From assembly GCF_900496995.4 (NCBI RefSeq), contig NC_044008.1:4316453-4380452 (forward strand): DNA of 64,000 nt, given 5' to 3'. This stretch comes from Aquila chrysaetos chrysaetos (taxonomy: Eukaryota; Chordata; Aves; Accipitriformes; Accipitridae). Made by a program: the position numbers and the translations under genes. Position 1 is the first letter of the stretch, and each line of letters begins with the position of its first letter. The notes beneath the pieces are model-generated. The model ran no database searches and was not told the origin of the DNA. It saw only the letters and a list, made by a program, of their open reading frames with translations. Positions 11,701 to 64,000 of the stretch are shown piece after piece.

Positions 11701-14340
11701 AAAACAATAGTATCTAATATAGGGAATGAGGCAATGAGGTGCTCCAACTCCTACGATGGCCTTGGCTGGAGCTTGGAAGCTGCTTTCTAGAAATTGCCCA
11801 TGGGGAAAACAGAAAGCAGATGTGTGGAGACCAAGGATGGTCCCATCTGAGATCTTTCTAGGCCAATGCACAGAGCGACTGGAGCAAATCCCAATTATCA
11901 ACGAGACGCTTTATTCACTTTAAGATGATTTCCTGGGGACCAGATTCAAGGGAGGATGTAGCTTGTAAGCCTCTTCCTCTGAAGAGCAGCTGGGTCCTGG
12001 GTGAATGGCCTTGGTTTTGCCCATGGAATGCAGAGAAGTAGGTGTTTCGCTGCTGAACAGGCACCTCTTAAATCCCAAAACGCTCCTGGAGCATCAGGAG
12101 CAGCCCTCCATCCAGTCGGCTGCCTCGAGGCTGAGTGCTCGCCCAGGGATTATTTAAGCCTTTTCACCATTTCATCCAAGGGGGTGGCAAAGCCTCTCTG
12201 CCTCCCTGACCAGGTGGTGGAAGCGCCTGAATGGGAAACTTAACCACCAGCCTCTAATACAGGACCTGAACGCACCTACGATGCTGTGAGGTGCTCCTAC
12301 TGGGAAGTTTTTGGAGCTGAACTGACAGTGTCCAGGAAAGATCAATGTTGCAGAAAAAAAACCAGCCGAGGAGTTAGGCATCTTCCAAGCTATGCAGGCA
12401 CGGAGCAGGATGTTATGGACAACAAATTTGGACGTAAGCATCCAAACATGGATTTTGATGGACACGACACCCAATTTCATTATTGAGTCTAACCCTGAGT
12501 ATATCATGTTGTTTCTTTTGCCATGACCTGGAATCATGTGCTGGAAATATTCTTCCAGAGATGAACTGCTGATCCCTATTTATCCCAGCCAATAAACCTG
12601 TAAAAATATGGATTTGTGTTTTATAGAGATTCAGAAGCTCATCACTTCAAGGAATCTTCCCAGAGTACAGCACCGGGTTAGAGTCGAGCTCTTGTTCCTG
12701 CCGGGGGTGGCTCAGCCGAGCTCCTGGGTGGTAGACAGGGAACTGGGGGGAAAAAACTTTTACCAGCAAGATAACAGCATGTCCCCCACGATGCCCTGCG
12801 GATCCAGGATGCTTGGAGACGCAGCATTAGGTCAAGCTGCCAACCCTCCCAGGAGGTGCCTGCCCAGGGCCAGATCCTGCACAGGGACCCTCATGGATAG
12901 ATGCTGGCGCTTGAGCGCAGCTCTGCTCGCTTGGGTTCCCCGAGCAAGCCGGGGCAGCGCCGGGCTCCCCTCCCTCTCCCTTTAGTTGTTCCCCATTGCT
13001 GAGCCGTGAGCTGTACTGGGACGGGTTCAAGAGCCTGTGCGCGGAGTGGGGCTCAGCAGCTTCCAGCAAGGGGTGGAAGGAGCCTGAAGGACGCAAGAGG
13101 GGCTTCACGGGCTGTGGAGTAGCATCAGGGCTTGCTGAACTGCCTCCAGAAAGCGCTGGCTGCTGCTGGAAAACGCGGTGAAAGGCAGGTTGCTGTCATG
13201 CCGCCCTGGCCTGGGGCATGGCTGGGGTGTCCTTCTCTTGCACGTGGGTGTTGGGCCACGTGGAGCGAAAAAGGGCTTTTCTTTACCTGCTGGGCTATGT
13301 CTGGCAGCGGCACGTGGCTGTCTAGCCCAGCTGCCTTGAATTTTCCCTGCCTGTGGCCCTTTAGGGTTGCTAAATGTCCCGGGAAATTCCATTTTTGGAT
13401 GATTTTTCCCCGAGAAAATGGTTGCCTGCTCAATTTGCCTGGGCAGAGACCCAGCCCCAGACTGTCCCGCCGTGTTCTTTGGGGGCAGGAAAGAAACCAG
13501 CTGCTGTAACTGGTTCCAGTTGCTGGAAGGAAGCCCAGCAGCCCATGCCACCAAATCTTCTATGCTTTTGTCCCTCACACAGTGCTGAGGCTCAGGGACA
13601 TCTCCCCATGCAGCAGCCATCGCTCCCAGAGCAGGGCAGAGGCAGCAATGCCATGTAAGACATTGATGTCCCTGCCACCCCTGCTGGAATTACAGCTCTC
13701 ACAACAGAGCCCGGGGAGCACTTTTATGGAGTCCTCCTCACCCACTGGCTTAAACGGGTTTCTCCAGAGAGGGGTTAAGCGAAATCTGGCAGACCCTGCA
13801 CTGGAGCGGATGAAGAGTGTTCACCTTCAGCATCACGGTGGTCTGGATGGGGCTGGAGCCTGCAGTAGATGGGCAGGGAGGCTTTGTACCACCACAGCCA
13901 CCGGCACAGGGATGCTTTGAGGAAGGTCTTGGTGATTCCAGGAAGGAGGAACAGTTCTGCAGGGAGCAAAGACACAGCAGAGAGCTCATGGTATCACTGT
14001 TAACCACCAAGATGGAAGGACAGGGTCCAGTCCTGGGTAGCTTAAGAATTAGCTCCTAGCCGATGCTTCTTTCTACCTCCAGGGAGGGCAGCAAAGGAAC
14101 CACAGTAAAAATAAACAGCTCTCCCAGGTGATAATGCTCCACCTTCACGTCCAGCTGCAACTTGAGCTGCAGGTTGAATGGTAGAGATTAAGCCACATGG
14201 ACCTGATCGTGCTCCAAAAGTCTAGGCTCGGCTCGCGGCTCACGCCAGCCCCGCGCCAGCTGTCCCTGCTGTGATCCCAGGAGAAGGGGATTTGCACACC
14301 CTCAGCATGGGGGTTAGCACGGCAGGATCTGAACCTCCGA
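8766..14340. other. Intergenic DNA upstream of PFKFB3, no gene recognised
   Basis: No exon with recognisable protein similarity was found. Base composition becomes GC-rich after about 11 kb, which makes longer chance ORFs common on both strands. Notable simple sequences are a G18 run at 9341-9358 and a T run near 11514-11538. An AATAAA near 12,591 has no associated coding exon. Confidence 0.55.
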
Positions 14341-14341
14341 T

Positions 14342-14466
14342 TGCCCAGGTGGGATACCCCTCTCAAATGCCATTTACCTCCCCGGTCTCTCCTCCCAGGC
14401 TCCCAACGGCACAACTCCTCCGGCTGAGCATCACCCAAGGACCACCACAAATGCACGCGGGTTGCC
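14342..14466 (+). repeat. Left arm of a long inverted repeat flanking PFKFB3 exon 1b
   Basis: These 125 bases recur as the reverse complement at 15441-15567. By eye the arms differ by one G/C substitution and a small change inside a C-run. Similarity stops sharply at both ends: TGCCCAGGTGGG on the outside and GCGGGTTGCC on the loop side. The arm lies about 525 bases before the exon 1b start codon. Confidence 0.92.
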
Positions 14467-14914
14467 AGATCTGAGTTTCTGCCTCCCTGGTGTTGGAAGC
14501 AGTTGAGTTTTCCCAGCTGAGCCTTGTTCCACCACAAAGAAGATGGGATCGATGCTCTGCTGAGCTCAGAAGATTGGCAGAGGTGATGCAGGAGGCCAAA
14601 CCCCCATTATCCCACCCACATCCATTACACTCAATTCTGTACTGGTCCTACCAGGAAAAAAAACCCACCACAAAGCAAACGAAAAAAACAGTTCCCACTA
14701 CCTCCCATTCCTTTCTAAGGCTATCAGCTCCTTGTCACCTCTCTGCCAGCCCTGCTGCCTCCCGAAAACGAAGGGTTAAAAGCTCCGAAATTGCAAGAAC
14801 TTCCTCCTTTCTGCAGTGCCTGCCTCCAGATGACGCTGGGTTCTGCCGGGCTTTGCCCAAATATGTCCGTTTCCTTTTAAAAGAAGGAGGAGGAGGAAGG
14901 AAGAAAATAAAAAT

Positions 14915-14991
14915 AAAGAAGAAATATATATATATATTTAAGAGCAAGGCACCCAGGAGTCCGAGCACAGCCCTGCCTCCAGCCCACCCCC
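14915..14991 (+). promoter_or_regulatory. PFKFB3: Putative TATA-type promoter and short 5'UTR of PFKFB3 exon 1b
   Basis: A run of TATATATATATTT at about 14926-14939 lies 53-66 bases before the exon 1b ATG, so a start site near 14,957-14,965 would leave a 5'UTR of only about 30 bases. It is preceded by a purine-rich AGGAGGAGG/GGAAGGAAG stretch and, at 14859-14868, a near-CArG CCAAATATGT. The start site is inferred from spacing alone. Confidence 0.45.
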
Positions 14992-55540
<40,549 letters not shown>

Positions 55541-57654
55541 CTCTGTTGGCGCTGTCGCGAGGCCACCAGCGACGTCACCGGCGACGCCAGCTTCCCATCC
55601 CATCGCCATTTCCGAAGCTTGCTTATAAACCGGTCTCCTCCGTCTGCGGTGAGGTCGACCCTCGGCTGTTTCTACCCGTGCCCGTTCATCTGCAAACCGC
55701 TCTGCTGAAGGGGGGAGAGATGCAGGAGAGCGGAGGAGAGGAGCCAAGCTCCCCGGGGTCACCACCAGATCTTTAGGCTGCAGCATTTGCTCTCCTCTCT
55801 GGCGTCCTGTTAAATCGTAGCAAGCTGTAAAGTGCTTCTAGCGCACAGGAGTTTTAATTTTCTTCTGTCAGTGGTTTTGATCTCCTTTTGTATAGACGAT
55901 TGGTACCCATCCGCCTCTGGGTGGGGTGTATATATGTGGATGGTGCAGGGTTAGCAGAGAAATAGGGGGAAGGGGTGGGGAATGAAGGGGTTTCGCATTT
56001 TTTTTTTAATTATTATTATTATTAATTACTTTTCAAGAAAGCCCCTAATGTGCTGTGCTGCAGTCCTTTACCCACGCTACAACCTGTTGCACACGCAAGC
56101 CCGGCTCACCCAGGCCTGTGAGCACCAGGAAGGCAGTTGTGTGAAGTCTTCCACAGCAAGAACTGCCGGGTTTAACAAAAAAAAAAACCCCACCCCAAAA
56201 CGTTCTTTCTTTTTTTTTTTTTTTTTTTTTTTTTTCCAATCAATACACCTTAAAGGGGTTTGCAGAGAATGTAGATCTGCTTCTAAAACTGGTTGTGAGC
56301 TGCCTGTGGTGTAGAGGGACCCACGCTGATGCTGGCTCCGGTGATGCTTTCATCTCGGGGAGCACCCGGGGATGGTCTGAGTTCGGGATCGTGTCGATTT
56401 TTGGGGAGCCTGAGCACCGGTTGAGGTGCTGTGCCAGTACTTCATCTCCCCTTTCCTCCGCCTTGGAGGAAAGCGGAGAGTTTGGTGGGGGGGGGGGTTG
56501 AATCCCTGCATCGTCACGGGATTGTCTAGCAGGTGGATGGGCTGAGCTAGATGCATTTTGCAGACACACAGGTCTCGTGGAGGTGGCCAGAGGTCTGGCC
56601 GGAATGCAGAAGTCCCTGTGTGGCTGCAAAAAGCCACAAGAAGGGACAGTTTTGTCTGTGTTCTCTTTTTTTTTTTTTTTTTTTTTTTATTTAATATATA
56701 CACATGCACACATACATGTGTGCGTATATGTGTATATCTAGAAACCGCTTGGTTTTTGCACTTTATTTGTGGCAGGAGCATAACTTTTTTTTTTTTTTTG
56801 AGTCGTGCCCCTTAACAGGGGAAGCCTGAATACAGGCAACTTTTTTTTTTTTTTTTTTTTTTTTTCCACATGCTGGAAAGCTGGGACTACAAAAAAATAG
56901 TAGTTACGGTGTTCGAGGTGTGTATGTGGGGGGAGAAGGGGGCGAGGTCCTGACTTAGACGCCGCCATCAGCCAACTCCCAGTGGTTTGATAACGCAAGA
57001 TCCCTTCTTGGCAGCCTGTCCCGGGCTGCGAGACAGTGGTTAAAAATGGCAATTAACCACTATTGCTTTGTGCAAAAGTCTGTGGATTTCGAATATGGTT
57101 GTTTTTTTAGGGTTTGGGGTTGTGATTTTTTTTTTTTTTTTTTTTTTCCCCCCCACTCCTATGTGCAGTATCACCTTCATCCCCATCTCATGCTTTTTTG
57201 GCTGCATGGCTGAGCTGGAGGCAGGAGGTGAAGGCAGCCAAGCTCCCCTGCGGTGCTGGGCTGGGGGGTTGGAGATGGGCAGCCCTTCGGTTTCATCCTT
57301 CCCATGGCTTTCCCCAACCCTTGTGTAAGAAACAACAACCCTACAGATGGGAACAGAGAGGTCTGGGGAGAAAGGATGATTTTTCTTTTTTTTTTTTTTA
57401 ATTTTATTTTTATTTTTTAATTTTTTCGTGTGTATGTTTTTCGGGGGGTTCGGTCTGTTTTTCCTTTGGGAAAAGGTGAACCACAGTGCCTAGCGCTTCA
57501 GCCTCGTGCAGCCAAAGCGCGTGCTCGGAGCGGCACCGACGGCGGGAGGGGGCCGGGACCGAGCTCGGTCCGTATCTGACTGGGGGAGACGGTCCCGGCA
57601 GTGCCCTGCCTGTGTGAGCTTGTGCATATGTGTATTATATTCCTGTACAGATGA

Positions 57655-57660
57655 AATAAA
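57655..57660 (+). terminator. PFKFB3: Proximal poly(A) signal of PFKFB3
   Basis: AATAAA in GATGAAATAAAGAACAC, followed by a C-run and a long T-run. It could give a shorter 3'UTR lacking the distal AU-rich element. Confidence 0.5.
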
Positions 57661-57687
57661 GAACACTTCCCCCCCCTCTTTTTTTTT

Positions 57688-57723
<36 letters not shown>

Positions 57724-58434
57724 ACCGCACTAAAAGCAGGCTTCTCCCTGTGCACACAGTTGACATCTGCCCTTTCGGTTTCTCTGACTTTGAGAAAAAT
57801 GAATGTTTTGGGAAGGCGAGTCACTTGTCTTTTCAGCCTCCTTCCTGGGGAGTTTTATCTTTCTCCTCCTGCTAAGAAAAGATAAGCTGGCAAATGTAAA
57901 CATGACGTCTGACTGCCCCGTGATCAATCCGGTACACATGTAATTCTGCAGATGTTTTGGTGTGTATTTGTGTGTGTGTGTGTGTGTATATATATAAATA
58001 AATAAAAATATATATATTAAAAAAAAAAAAGCAAACCGCAAAAAACTTAATGACCCTAAACTTTCTTCCTTTGGGACTAACAGAGGTCTCGGTAGGTCTA
58101 CAAAAAGATGACGTTTGAACCTGGTATTTTTTTCCAGCAAGGGTAAAATTGGTCTGTGAGCAGCAGAGAAGCCCTCTCGTGCTGGAGGGGTTGGCGGTAG
58201 GTGGGATGGTGTCAGCCCTGTGCCATCACGCTGCCCCAGAAACTCGCTGCCCATCATTTTTGGTTAACAGCCAAGGACCAGGTAGCGATGCTGCAGCCAA
58301 GGCGGGTGGGGAGAGGGGACTTGTCAAACCACACCAATGATTTCTTCCCCACCCCTTTTTTTTTTCTGGTTTTGTTTTCCTTTGTGATACTTGAATTTAT
58401 TTTTTTATTATTTTTTTTGATAGCAAAGCGCTCT

Positions 58435-58443
58435 ATTTATTTA
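58435..58443 (+). promoter_or_regulatory. PFKFB3: AU-rich element in PFKFB3 3'UTR
   Basis: ATTTATTTA, two overlapping AUUUA pentamers, lies about 190 bases before the distal poly(A) signal. Such elements recruit mRNA-decay factors and are reported in mammalian inducible PFKFB3. Confidence 0.6.
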
Positions 58444-58627
58444 ATGTATACTGCAAAGCTTGGAGAGAAGGGTAGTTACTTGGGATTTTTTTTTTTTTTT
58501 TTTTTTTATTTGTGGTATGTTAACTGTTCTGTATATACGTCTGGAATAATTGCCTGATATAAAGCTGTGCCAGCTTAAAAACAGGGTATGCCTTTCAGAA
58601 ATTTGTATATTTTGCAGTTGCTGGACC

Positions 58628-58633
58628 AATAAA
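58628..58633 (+). terminator. PFKFB3: Distal poly(A) signal of PFKFB3
   Basis: AATAAA in GGACCAATAAAATATCTTG; cleavage is expected about 15-25 bases on, near 58,650. The context resembles the end of the mammalian PFKFB3 transcript as I remember it. Confidence 0.75.
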
Positions 58634-58902
58634 ATATCTTGTTGAAATACAGACGTGACCTAGTTCTTCCTTGCGTTAGGCATTATGCTCTCAGGCCTGT
58701 CTCGCTTGTGGCTTGGTGGCCCCAAGGGTCACCATGTGCCATGCTGTCCTGCCTTGCACTTATGTTCCTGACCCCGCGGTGGATTTTCTGAGGATCATCT
58801 CTGAGAGAAACCATTTGGATCCTATGGGTTGGTCCTTTTTTTTTTCTGACCACGTTACAGCGATTTTAAGGTTTCTGGTATGGTGAGTAAAGAGCTCATC
58901 AT

Positions 58903-58967
58903 TTGATGGTTGGACTCGATGATCTTAAAAAGTCTTTTCCAACCTCAATGATTCTATGATTCTATGA
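58903..58967 (+). repeat. CR1 LINE 3' end
   Basis: GGTTGGACTCGATGATCTTA, then AAAGTCTTTTCCAACCTCAA, then TGATTCTATGATTCTATGAT. The tandem ATTCTATG tail is diagnostic of avian CR1. Only the last about 65 bases are present. Confidence 0.88.
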
Positions 58968-59863
58968 TCAGTGGAGTTGAGGGTGTTGTTGCTCCAACCA
59001 AGTGTTGACACCTCCTTAGAGCAAGTGAATACCCCGTAAGCTCTACCCACTACATCATATAAAGGTGACGTGCTGGAGTATGTCCTGCCTCGATGTTCAT
59101 CTAGGCTGCAAGGTAGGTGGGACTAGGCATTTATTCAAACCTAATACAGTTGAAATAAAATACCTGCTTAAGATGATGCTAAATGAAGCCCAAGGGCTGG
59201 ACAAGAGCTGTCCTCTGAGATCATGGTTGTCTTTGCCCTGAAGGTAAGAAAACAGCAGATGCCACCTGCAAGCAAAGTTGTAAAATTCCCCACCAAGTTG
59301 GTTGTTGCTTTATTTTTTTTATTATTTTTTTTTCTGACTCCAAATTAAAAGAAGAGGGGGAGGCAGGGGAAGGTGTAATTTGGACGTGATGCTCCGGAGC
59401 ACATCGGGTGGACGCTCCTCATGTGGTTGGAGGCTTTTCCCCCCCAAGCAGTTGTGCCTCTGAAATCTTGTTAGAGGAGCAAAAGAGCTAAAAAGGTGGG
59501 GACCACCTTATATTCAAGCTCTGCTCTGTGGTTAGCTACCGCTGGCTGACGTGCAACCCTTGCTCTGATCTTCCCTGGGCTTTCAGAGCAGGTTGAGCCT
59601 TGTTTTAGGCTGGGGCTTGCTGCAATGCAGCCGGGATGCACAGGGGCCGTCTGCCTTCTCCCTTCTGATTGCTCTGTGCAACAGGACCCCTCACCACGGA
59701 GGGGGGGGGGGTGTCTCTGATTTTAAGCTTGATTGAGGCATCTGCAATAACTTTTTTTCTAGGCTTGCATGCAGATATGTGAGGCTCTAGAGTGATGCTC
59801 ACCCCTCTGCAAGCATCCTGGGGGCAGGGAGGACCCATGCTCTCCCAGAAAGCCAGAAACCAC

Positions 59864-59867
59864 AATT

Positions 59868-59899
<32 letters not shown>

Positions 59900-59900
59900 A
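59864..59900 (+). repeat. (TTTA)n microsatellite
   Basis: About nine TTTA units in a row. Confidence 0.9.
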
Positions 59901-60526
59901 GTCTCCAGCAACCTGGCTGTCTCCTTGACCCAAGCAGAGACGAAACGCTCCTGCCTTATTTTAGGGCAGGGAGTGTGGCCTTGCCTTGCAGAGCGTCCCG
60001 CAAAGGATGCGGGGGGCTTCGATAAGGCAGCCAGCTGCGGTGGGCTGAGATTACGTGTAGCCACAACAGCAGCGCTGCTCCTCTGCCTTCCCTGGGTGGG
60101 CAGGGGCTGTTTTGAAGCCGTGATAACCTTATCCTTGCAGGGGGAGCACAGGGGGAAGGCTTTGCCTCCCAGAGCGTGGCTGTGGGCAACGCTTTCAAGG
60201 TTGCTCTGCAAGAAAACACCCCCCTGCAAAAAGCCTTTTATTTCTGCAGGGGCACGATGGAGCTTGTGTCGTGCAGGAGAGCCATGCAAGGAGGGGGTTC
60301 GTGGGCCAGTGCCATCCCAGGCAGCATCCTTTATTTTTCTTTCATGTGATGCATTTTGTAGCATCGCAGAGAAGAGATGTTCCTCGAGGCTGGGTGGCTT
60401 TAAAGGTTATACTTGACAGCGGGAACATTTCCCTGCTCCCAGTCAAGTCCCATTTTCATTTAAAAAAAAAAGCACCAAAAACCCTAGCTCACTGCTGGCA
60501 AACAAGGCTAGAGAACTTGTGATTGC

Positions 60527-60553
<27 letters not shown>
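60527..60553 (+). repeat. A27 homopolymer
   Basis: An uninterrupted A run; no retroposon body is recognisable before it. Confidence 0.85.
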
Positions 60554-60557
<4 letters not shown>

Positions 60558-63500
60558 AGACCAGTCACGCTGGCTGACTCAGCTCTGATTGATGGCTCAG
60601 GAATGTGTCTGATACGTGCAAGAGATTAAATAAACCACGGGCAAACCTTTACAGTGTTGGATGAAGCCCAGGCGGCACCCCACTCACCTGCCTCCGGCTG
60701 GGGAGTGACTGCCATCACGTCATGGGATTGGAGGGATTTTTCTTTTTTTTTTTTTTAACCTATGAGAAAAAATAAAAAGAAATGGATATTTTGCAAGGGG
60801 AAACAACTTACTTACTGCTTATGGCTCTAATAGGAATTATTTGCAACAGCTCCAGGTATCTAGATGCATTTATGCACTTTTGCTATGACAAACATGTCCT
60901 GGGAAGGCATATATTTCTACTGAAATATGGAAAATTTATTTTGCAGCTGTGCACAGACCTGTGTAAATCACAGTCTTGCTGCTCCGTGCCTAAACCCTTC
61001 TAAGCGGCGGGGTCCCTTCCCCATCCCCAGGGTGGGCTCAGAGCCCAGGCTTCGTTTGTGGCTAAGGGAAGGCTGCATGGACGTGAATATTTGACCCTTG
61101 CATTTCCCTTACTTGTGTGTGCATCTGTGTCCTCTCCTCTCCGAGACTGAGGGGTGCGATGGGGCAGTGCCACCCTCCTCTCCCCGAGTTGCCCCCTCCC
61201 TGGTGTGAAACAGCCCCTTTGCGTGAGCGGTCAGGCTCAGGGTGGATCTTGGAAGAGGTGCAAGCTCACACCCGGCAATTTCACGCCCCCAGTAAAACCA
61301 TTCTGTTGTGGATCTTGGTACGGAGCCCATTAAGGGGTCCTCTGGCCCTCGCACTGCACATCTTTGCTGGCCTGCCCAGTCAAGTGGGCAAGGGTCCCAC
61401 ACTGGTCCCGTCCTTCAGCTCACCTGCCTTCATGGGAGTCACCACTAGCTGCTGGCTCCCCTTCTTCCCACCTGCCCGTCGTGGCACTGAGAGCCTCTTC
61501 CACCCTTGGCCGTGCGTGCCTTGGCTTTTCACCGGGCAATGTCCCACCAGCAGTAGACGGGAAGACCTATGACACTGAAGTCCTGCTCTTTCTAAAAACC
61601 GCACAGACTTTGAGGTTTTTTTTGAAAACCTCTCTGAATTTAAAAGGTCAAGTAAAAAAGGACTCATCTAGAAGGAGAGAAAGGGGACAACAGTAGCCAT
61701 GCCACCAGTAACAGCCATCCAGTCTGCAGCTGGACCTGCTCAGATGCTCCTAAGACCTGTGAGTTGGTCCTGTTGGAGAAACCTCCATCTGCAGCCCCTC
61801 TGTTACCCTCCTGACCACTGCAGAGCATCCTCCCAGCGCTGCTTCCCACTCTGCGCAGCAACGAGGAGCAGCCATCAGAGCCATTTGGAAACAGTTCTGC
61901 CTTTGAGGTGCTGCTTAGAAATAGCTGGCCAGTGACCTCTACCTTGTGACAGTCCCTTGCAACTTCCTGGATAAATACAGAGAGGGGTTTTTTTTTTTTT
62001 TTACAGTAAACAGGTCACTTGAGAAATCAGGCTGTGTCATTTCCCCAGCCATGTGCCTTTCCTTTCTAATCTCTTTCCTCTTGGTGTATGACCTGTTCGC
62101 TGTGGACGATCTGGCCTCTGTTTGCAGTTTGCAGAGCTGCAGGTCTCTGCAGCCATGGCAGGACCCAGGGGAGACCTTAAAGGTTTGGTCAGTTGGCTTC
62201 TGCTGGGAATGCTTCTGGGAAACGGTTAGAAAAATAGAATTGAAACTGAATCTAGTTGTCAGCAATGCTAGAAGAAATTACATCATGTGGGCGGAGGAAT
62301 AGTAGTAAAAGTCAATACCAAAATGGTTGACATACCCCTGAAATTCATGTACAGTGCCTACATCCACAAAGTTGGCTTCATGTCTCATGTTCCCCCTGAA
62401 AGTGCCCTGCTGCACCCTGCTGATCCTCTGTCCTGCTCCGTGGTCCACCCCCAGGACCTGTGCCTGGTCTGGGGAGACCATGGGGGGAACCAGTCCTTGC
62501 TGCTGCTGGGGCCAGGCTGGGCTCTGTGCCCCGGGAAACCTTCATTGTAAGGTTTGCTCCGTGCTTTCCTTGTGGTCTGATGCACCGGCCAAGATGTGTA
62601 AAGACCAGACAGTCCACACAGCAACAGAATACAAAGAAATTGGTCAATGGTGTACCGGGTGTTGCCAGGCCCAACATTCCTCACCTCCTCATGAGCCACC
62701 ATTATCCCTTGAGGACCCAGCAGCTCCAACCCAACTGATGATGGGCTAAATGCCTTGAGAGGTCTTCCTGAATGTTATCTCCCACTATCCTAAGGGGAAT
62801 TTAATTTGCAACCTGATAAGACCATGACAAGGTTCCTTGAGTCTGGTGAGCTTCATGACAAGCCAGACAAAACCCAACTGAAGCATCTGTCCTCTCAACT
62901 TGTTGGCAAAGTGAGAAGATAAGGTCTTGCTGATCTAAGACTCAGAGCTAGCATGATCTGAAGGGATGGTGAGGAGACAATGTTCAGGATCACACAGGCT
63001 CTGTGAATTGCTTCTCTCTCTAGTACAAGGTACAGACTCTTATACTGCATCCATTCCCAGTCAGATACCTGGCAAACATTACTTGGTCTTTACTGCCACG
63101 AGAGCTATCTGAGTGCTCTTTGTACTGAAATCAATGCTGGCAAAAATTTGTACCAACTGGTGGCCTGGTGCAGAAGTTAGAAAAGTGGATGGCAGCAGAG
63201 GTTGTGACCGAAAAGCATGGCTGAATTAGAGCTACAGAGAGAAACAGTAATTAAGACCTAACGAATAATTACCATAGTGGAGGGCAGCTCGAGAATGAGC
63301 ACAGCCCCAAATCCAGATATTTCTAGCTGCAGCTCAAACCCCACAATTAAGCTGTGATTTTGGTCATTATGAGGAGGTATTTCCAGAGCTGCGTCTTGCC
63401 TTCCGCCGCCTTTATCCACAAAAACAACTGACTCAGCATCAGCAGAAAGAAAACCCAGCATTTTGATAAATGTCATCCAAACCAGACTGAAGAGCTTGCG

Positions 63501-64000
63501 TTAGCCTGCTTTGGATGCCTCCACCAAAGCTGGATGCCAACCTGCGGGCAGAGCTGCCTTTTCCTGATGAAGAGGGGAGAAGGCTTTCTGGCTAGCAGGG
63601 AATGTGTTGGTTTAGGGGAGGTGGGGAGTACCTAAAAATACTGATGTCCTCCCCTGGGAGCAGGAGTCCCACCATATGGCAGCGTGGAGAAGCAAATGTC
63701 ACCGTGCATTTCTCTGGTTCTTGGTCCATCTCTACCTGCTCCTTACTCCAGGGCACTGGTGCACCAGTAAGAAAGGAGGGGAACAAAGCTGTAGCTCTCA
63801 TACGGGTACCTGGTCGCCCCATCCACTCCGTGCTGCGAGCACGCTGTCCTCGGGGGTTTCTCTGCAAGCAAATCACACCATCGACCTAGATTTCAGGGTG
63901 ATGGTATAAGGGTTAATGGCTGATTTCCTTCCTGGCTCTCCCACTGGTGATGCTGCAAGGACTGTGACTTACTCTGGCTGTTCCTGGGCTGCTCTTTTAC

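Larger units (their letters stand above)
55541..58655 (+). other. PFKFB3: PFKFB3 3'UTR
   Basis: About 3.1 kb from the stop codon to the distal poly(A) signal. It contains T runs of 22 or more bases at 56210-56235, 56666-56688, 56841-56865, 57126-57147, 57690-57719 and 58486-58507, a GT/AT microsatellite at about 57960-58020, and AU-rich motifs near the end. Multiple AUUUA instability elements are a known property of inducible PFKFB3 mRNA in mammals. Confidence 0.8.
58656..64000. other. Intergenic DNA downstream of PFKFB3
   Basis: No exon of a known gene recognised. The stretch holds a CR1 3' end (58903-58967), a TTTA microsatellite (59864-59900), an A27 run (60527-60553) and a group of overlapping ORFs near 62280-62740 that I cannot assign. 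Confidence 0.55.

Noticed and set aside
12591-12596. AATAAA near 12.6 kb as the end of an unknown gene
   Set aside because: No exon with plausible splice sites or protein similarity precedes it.

Overview
The window looks like bird nuclear DNA. It has vertebrate genes split into many short exons, CR1 (chicken repeat 1) LINE fragments with the typical ATTCTATG-repeat 3' end, a few old MIR-like SINE relics, compact introns and long homopolymer runs. The species cannot be fixed from sequence alone. Two genes are recognisable, both on the + strand and in the RBM17-PFKFB3 order known from other amniotes.

Region 1-4,090 holds the 3' end of RBM17 (splicing factor SPF45): five exons coding the G-patch and the C-terminal UHM/RRM domain, then the stop codon and a short 3'UTR. 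About 10.8 kb of intergenic DNA follows (about 4,090-14,900), with a CR1 reverse-transcriptase fragment near 8.1-8.8 kb and MIR-like relics.

Region 14,992-58,650 is a complete PFKFB3 gene, the bifunctional 6-phosphofructo-2-kinase/fructose-2,6-bisphosphatase. It has two alternative first coding exons 21.6 kb apart: exon 1b at 14,992 (MPFRK...) behind a TATA-like run, and exon 1a at 36,613 (MPMELTQSR...) in a GC-rich promoter with a tandem HIF-type ACGTG pair. Both splice in frame to a common exon 2 at 41,850. Thirteen common exons (2-14) code the kinase half (P-loop GLPARGKT), the phosphatase half (RHGE and the CHQ histidine) and the phosphorylatable tail (RRNS, KKPR). The C-terminus is set by a 23-nt microexon at 52,420. 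If it is skipped, the last exon is read as NMNNSQKPL; if included, the frame shifts and the protein ends PLLGKACLT. The 3'UTR runs about 3.1 kb to an AATAAA at 58,628 and contains an ATTTATTTA element and at least six T-runs of 22 or more bases. Intergenic DNA with a CR1 3' end and simple repeats fills the rest.

The most unusual structure is a near-perfect inverted repeat (about 125 bp arms, 14,342-14,466 and 15,441-15,567) that encloses exon 1b and its presumed promoter. Other points are the frame-switching microexon, a third open frame of 87 codons in the terminal exon, a NAGNAG acceptor in RBM17, an A-rich/T-rich pair of arms around the GC-rich core upstream of exon 1a, CpG-dense patches inside introns, and a 413-codon antisense ORF in intron 1. 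No mobile system, CRISPR array or other exotic gene system was seen. Exon limits were read by eye from splice consensus, reading frame and remembered family sequence.
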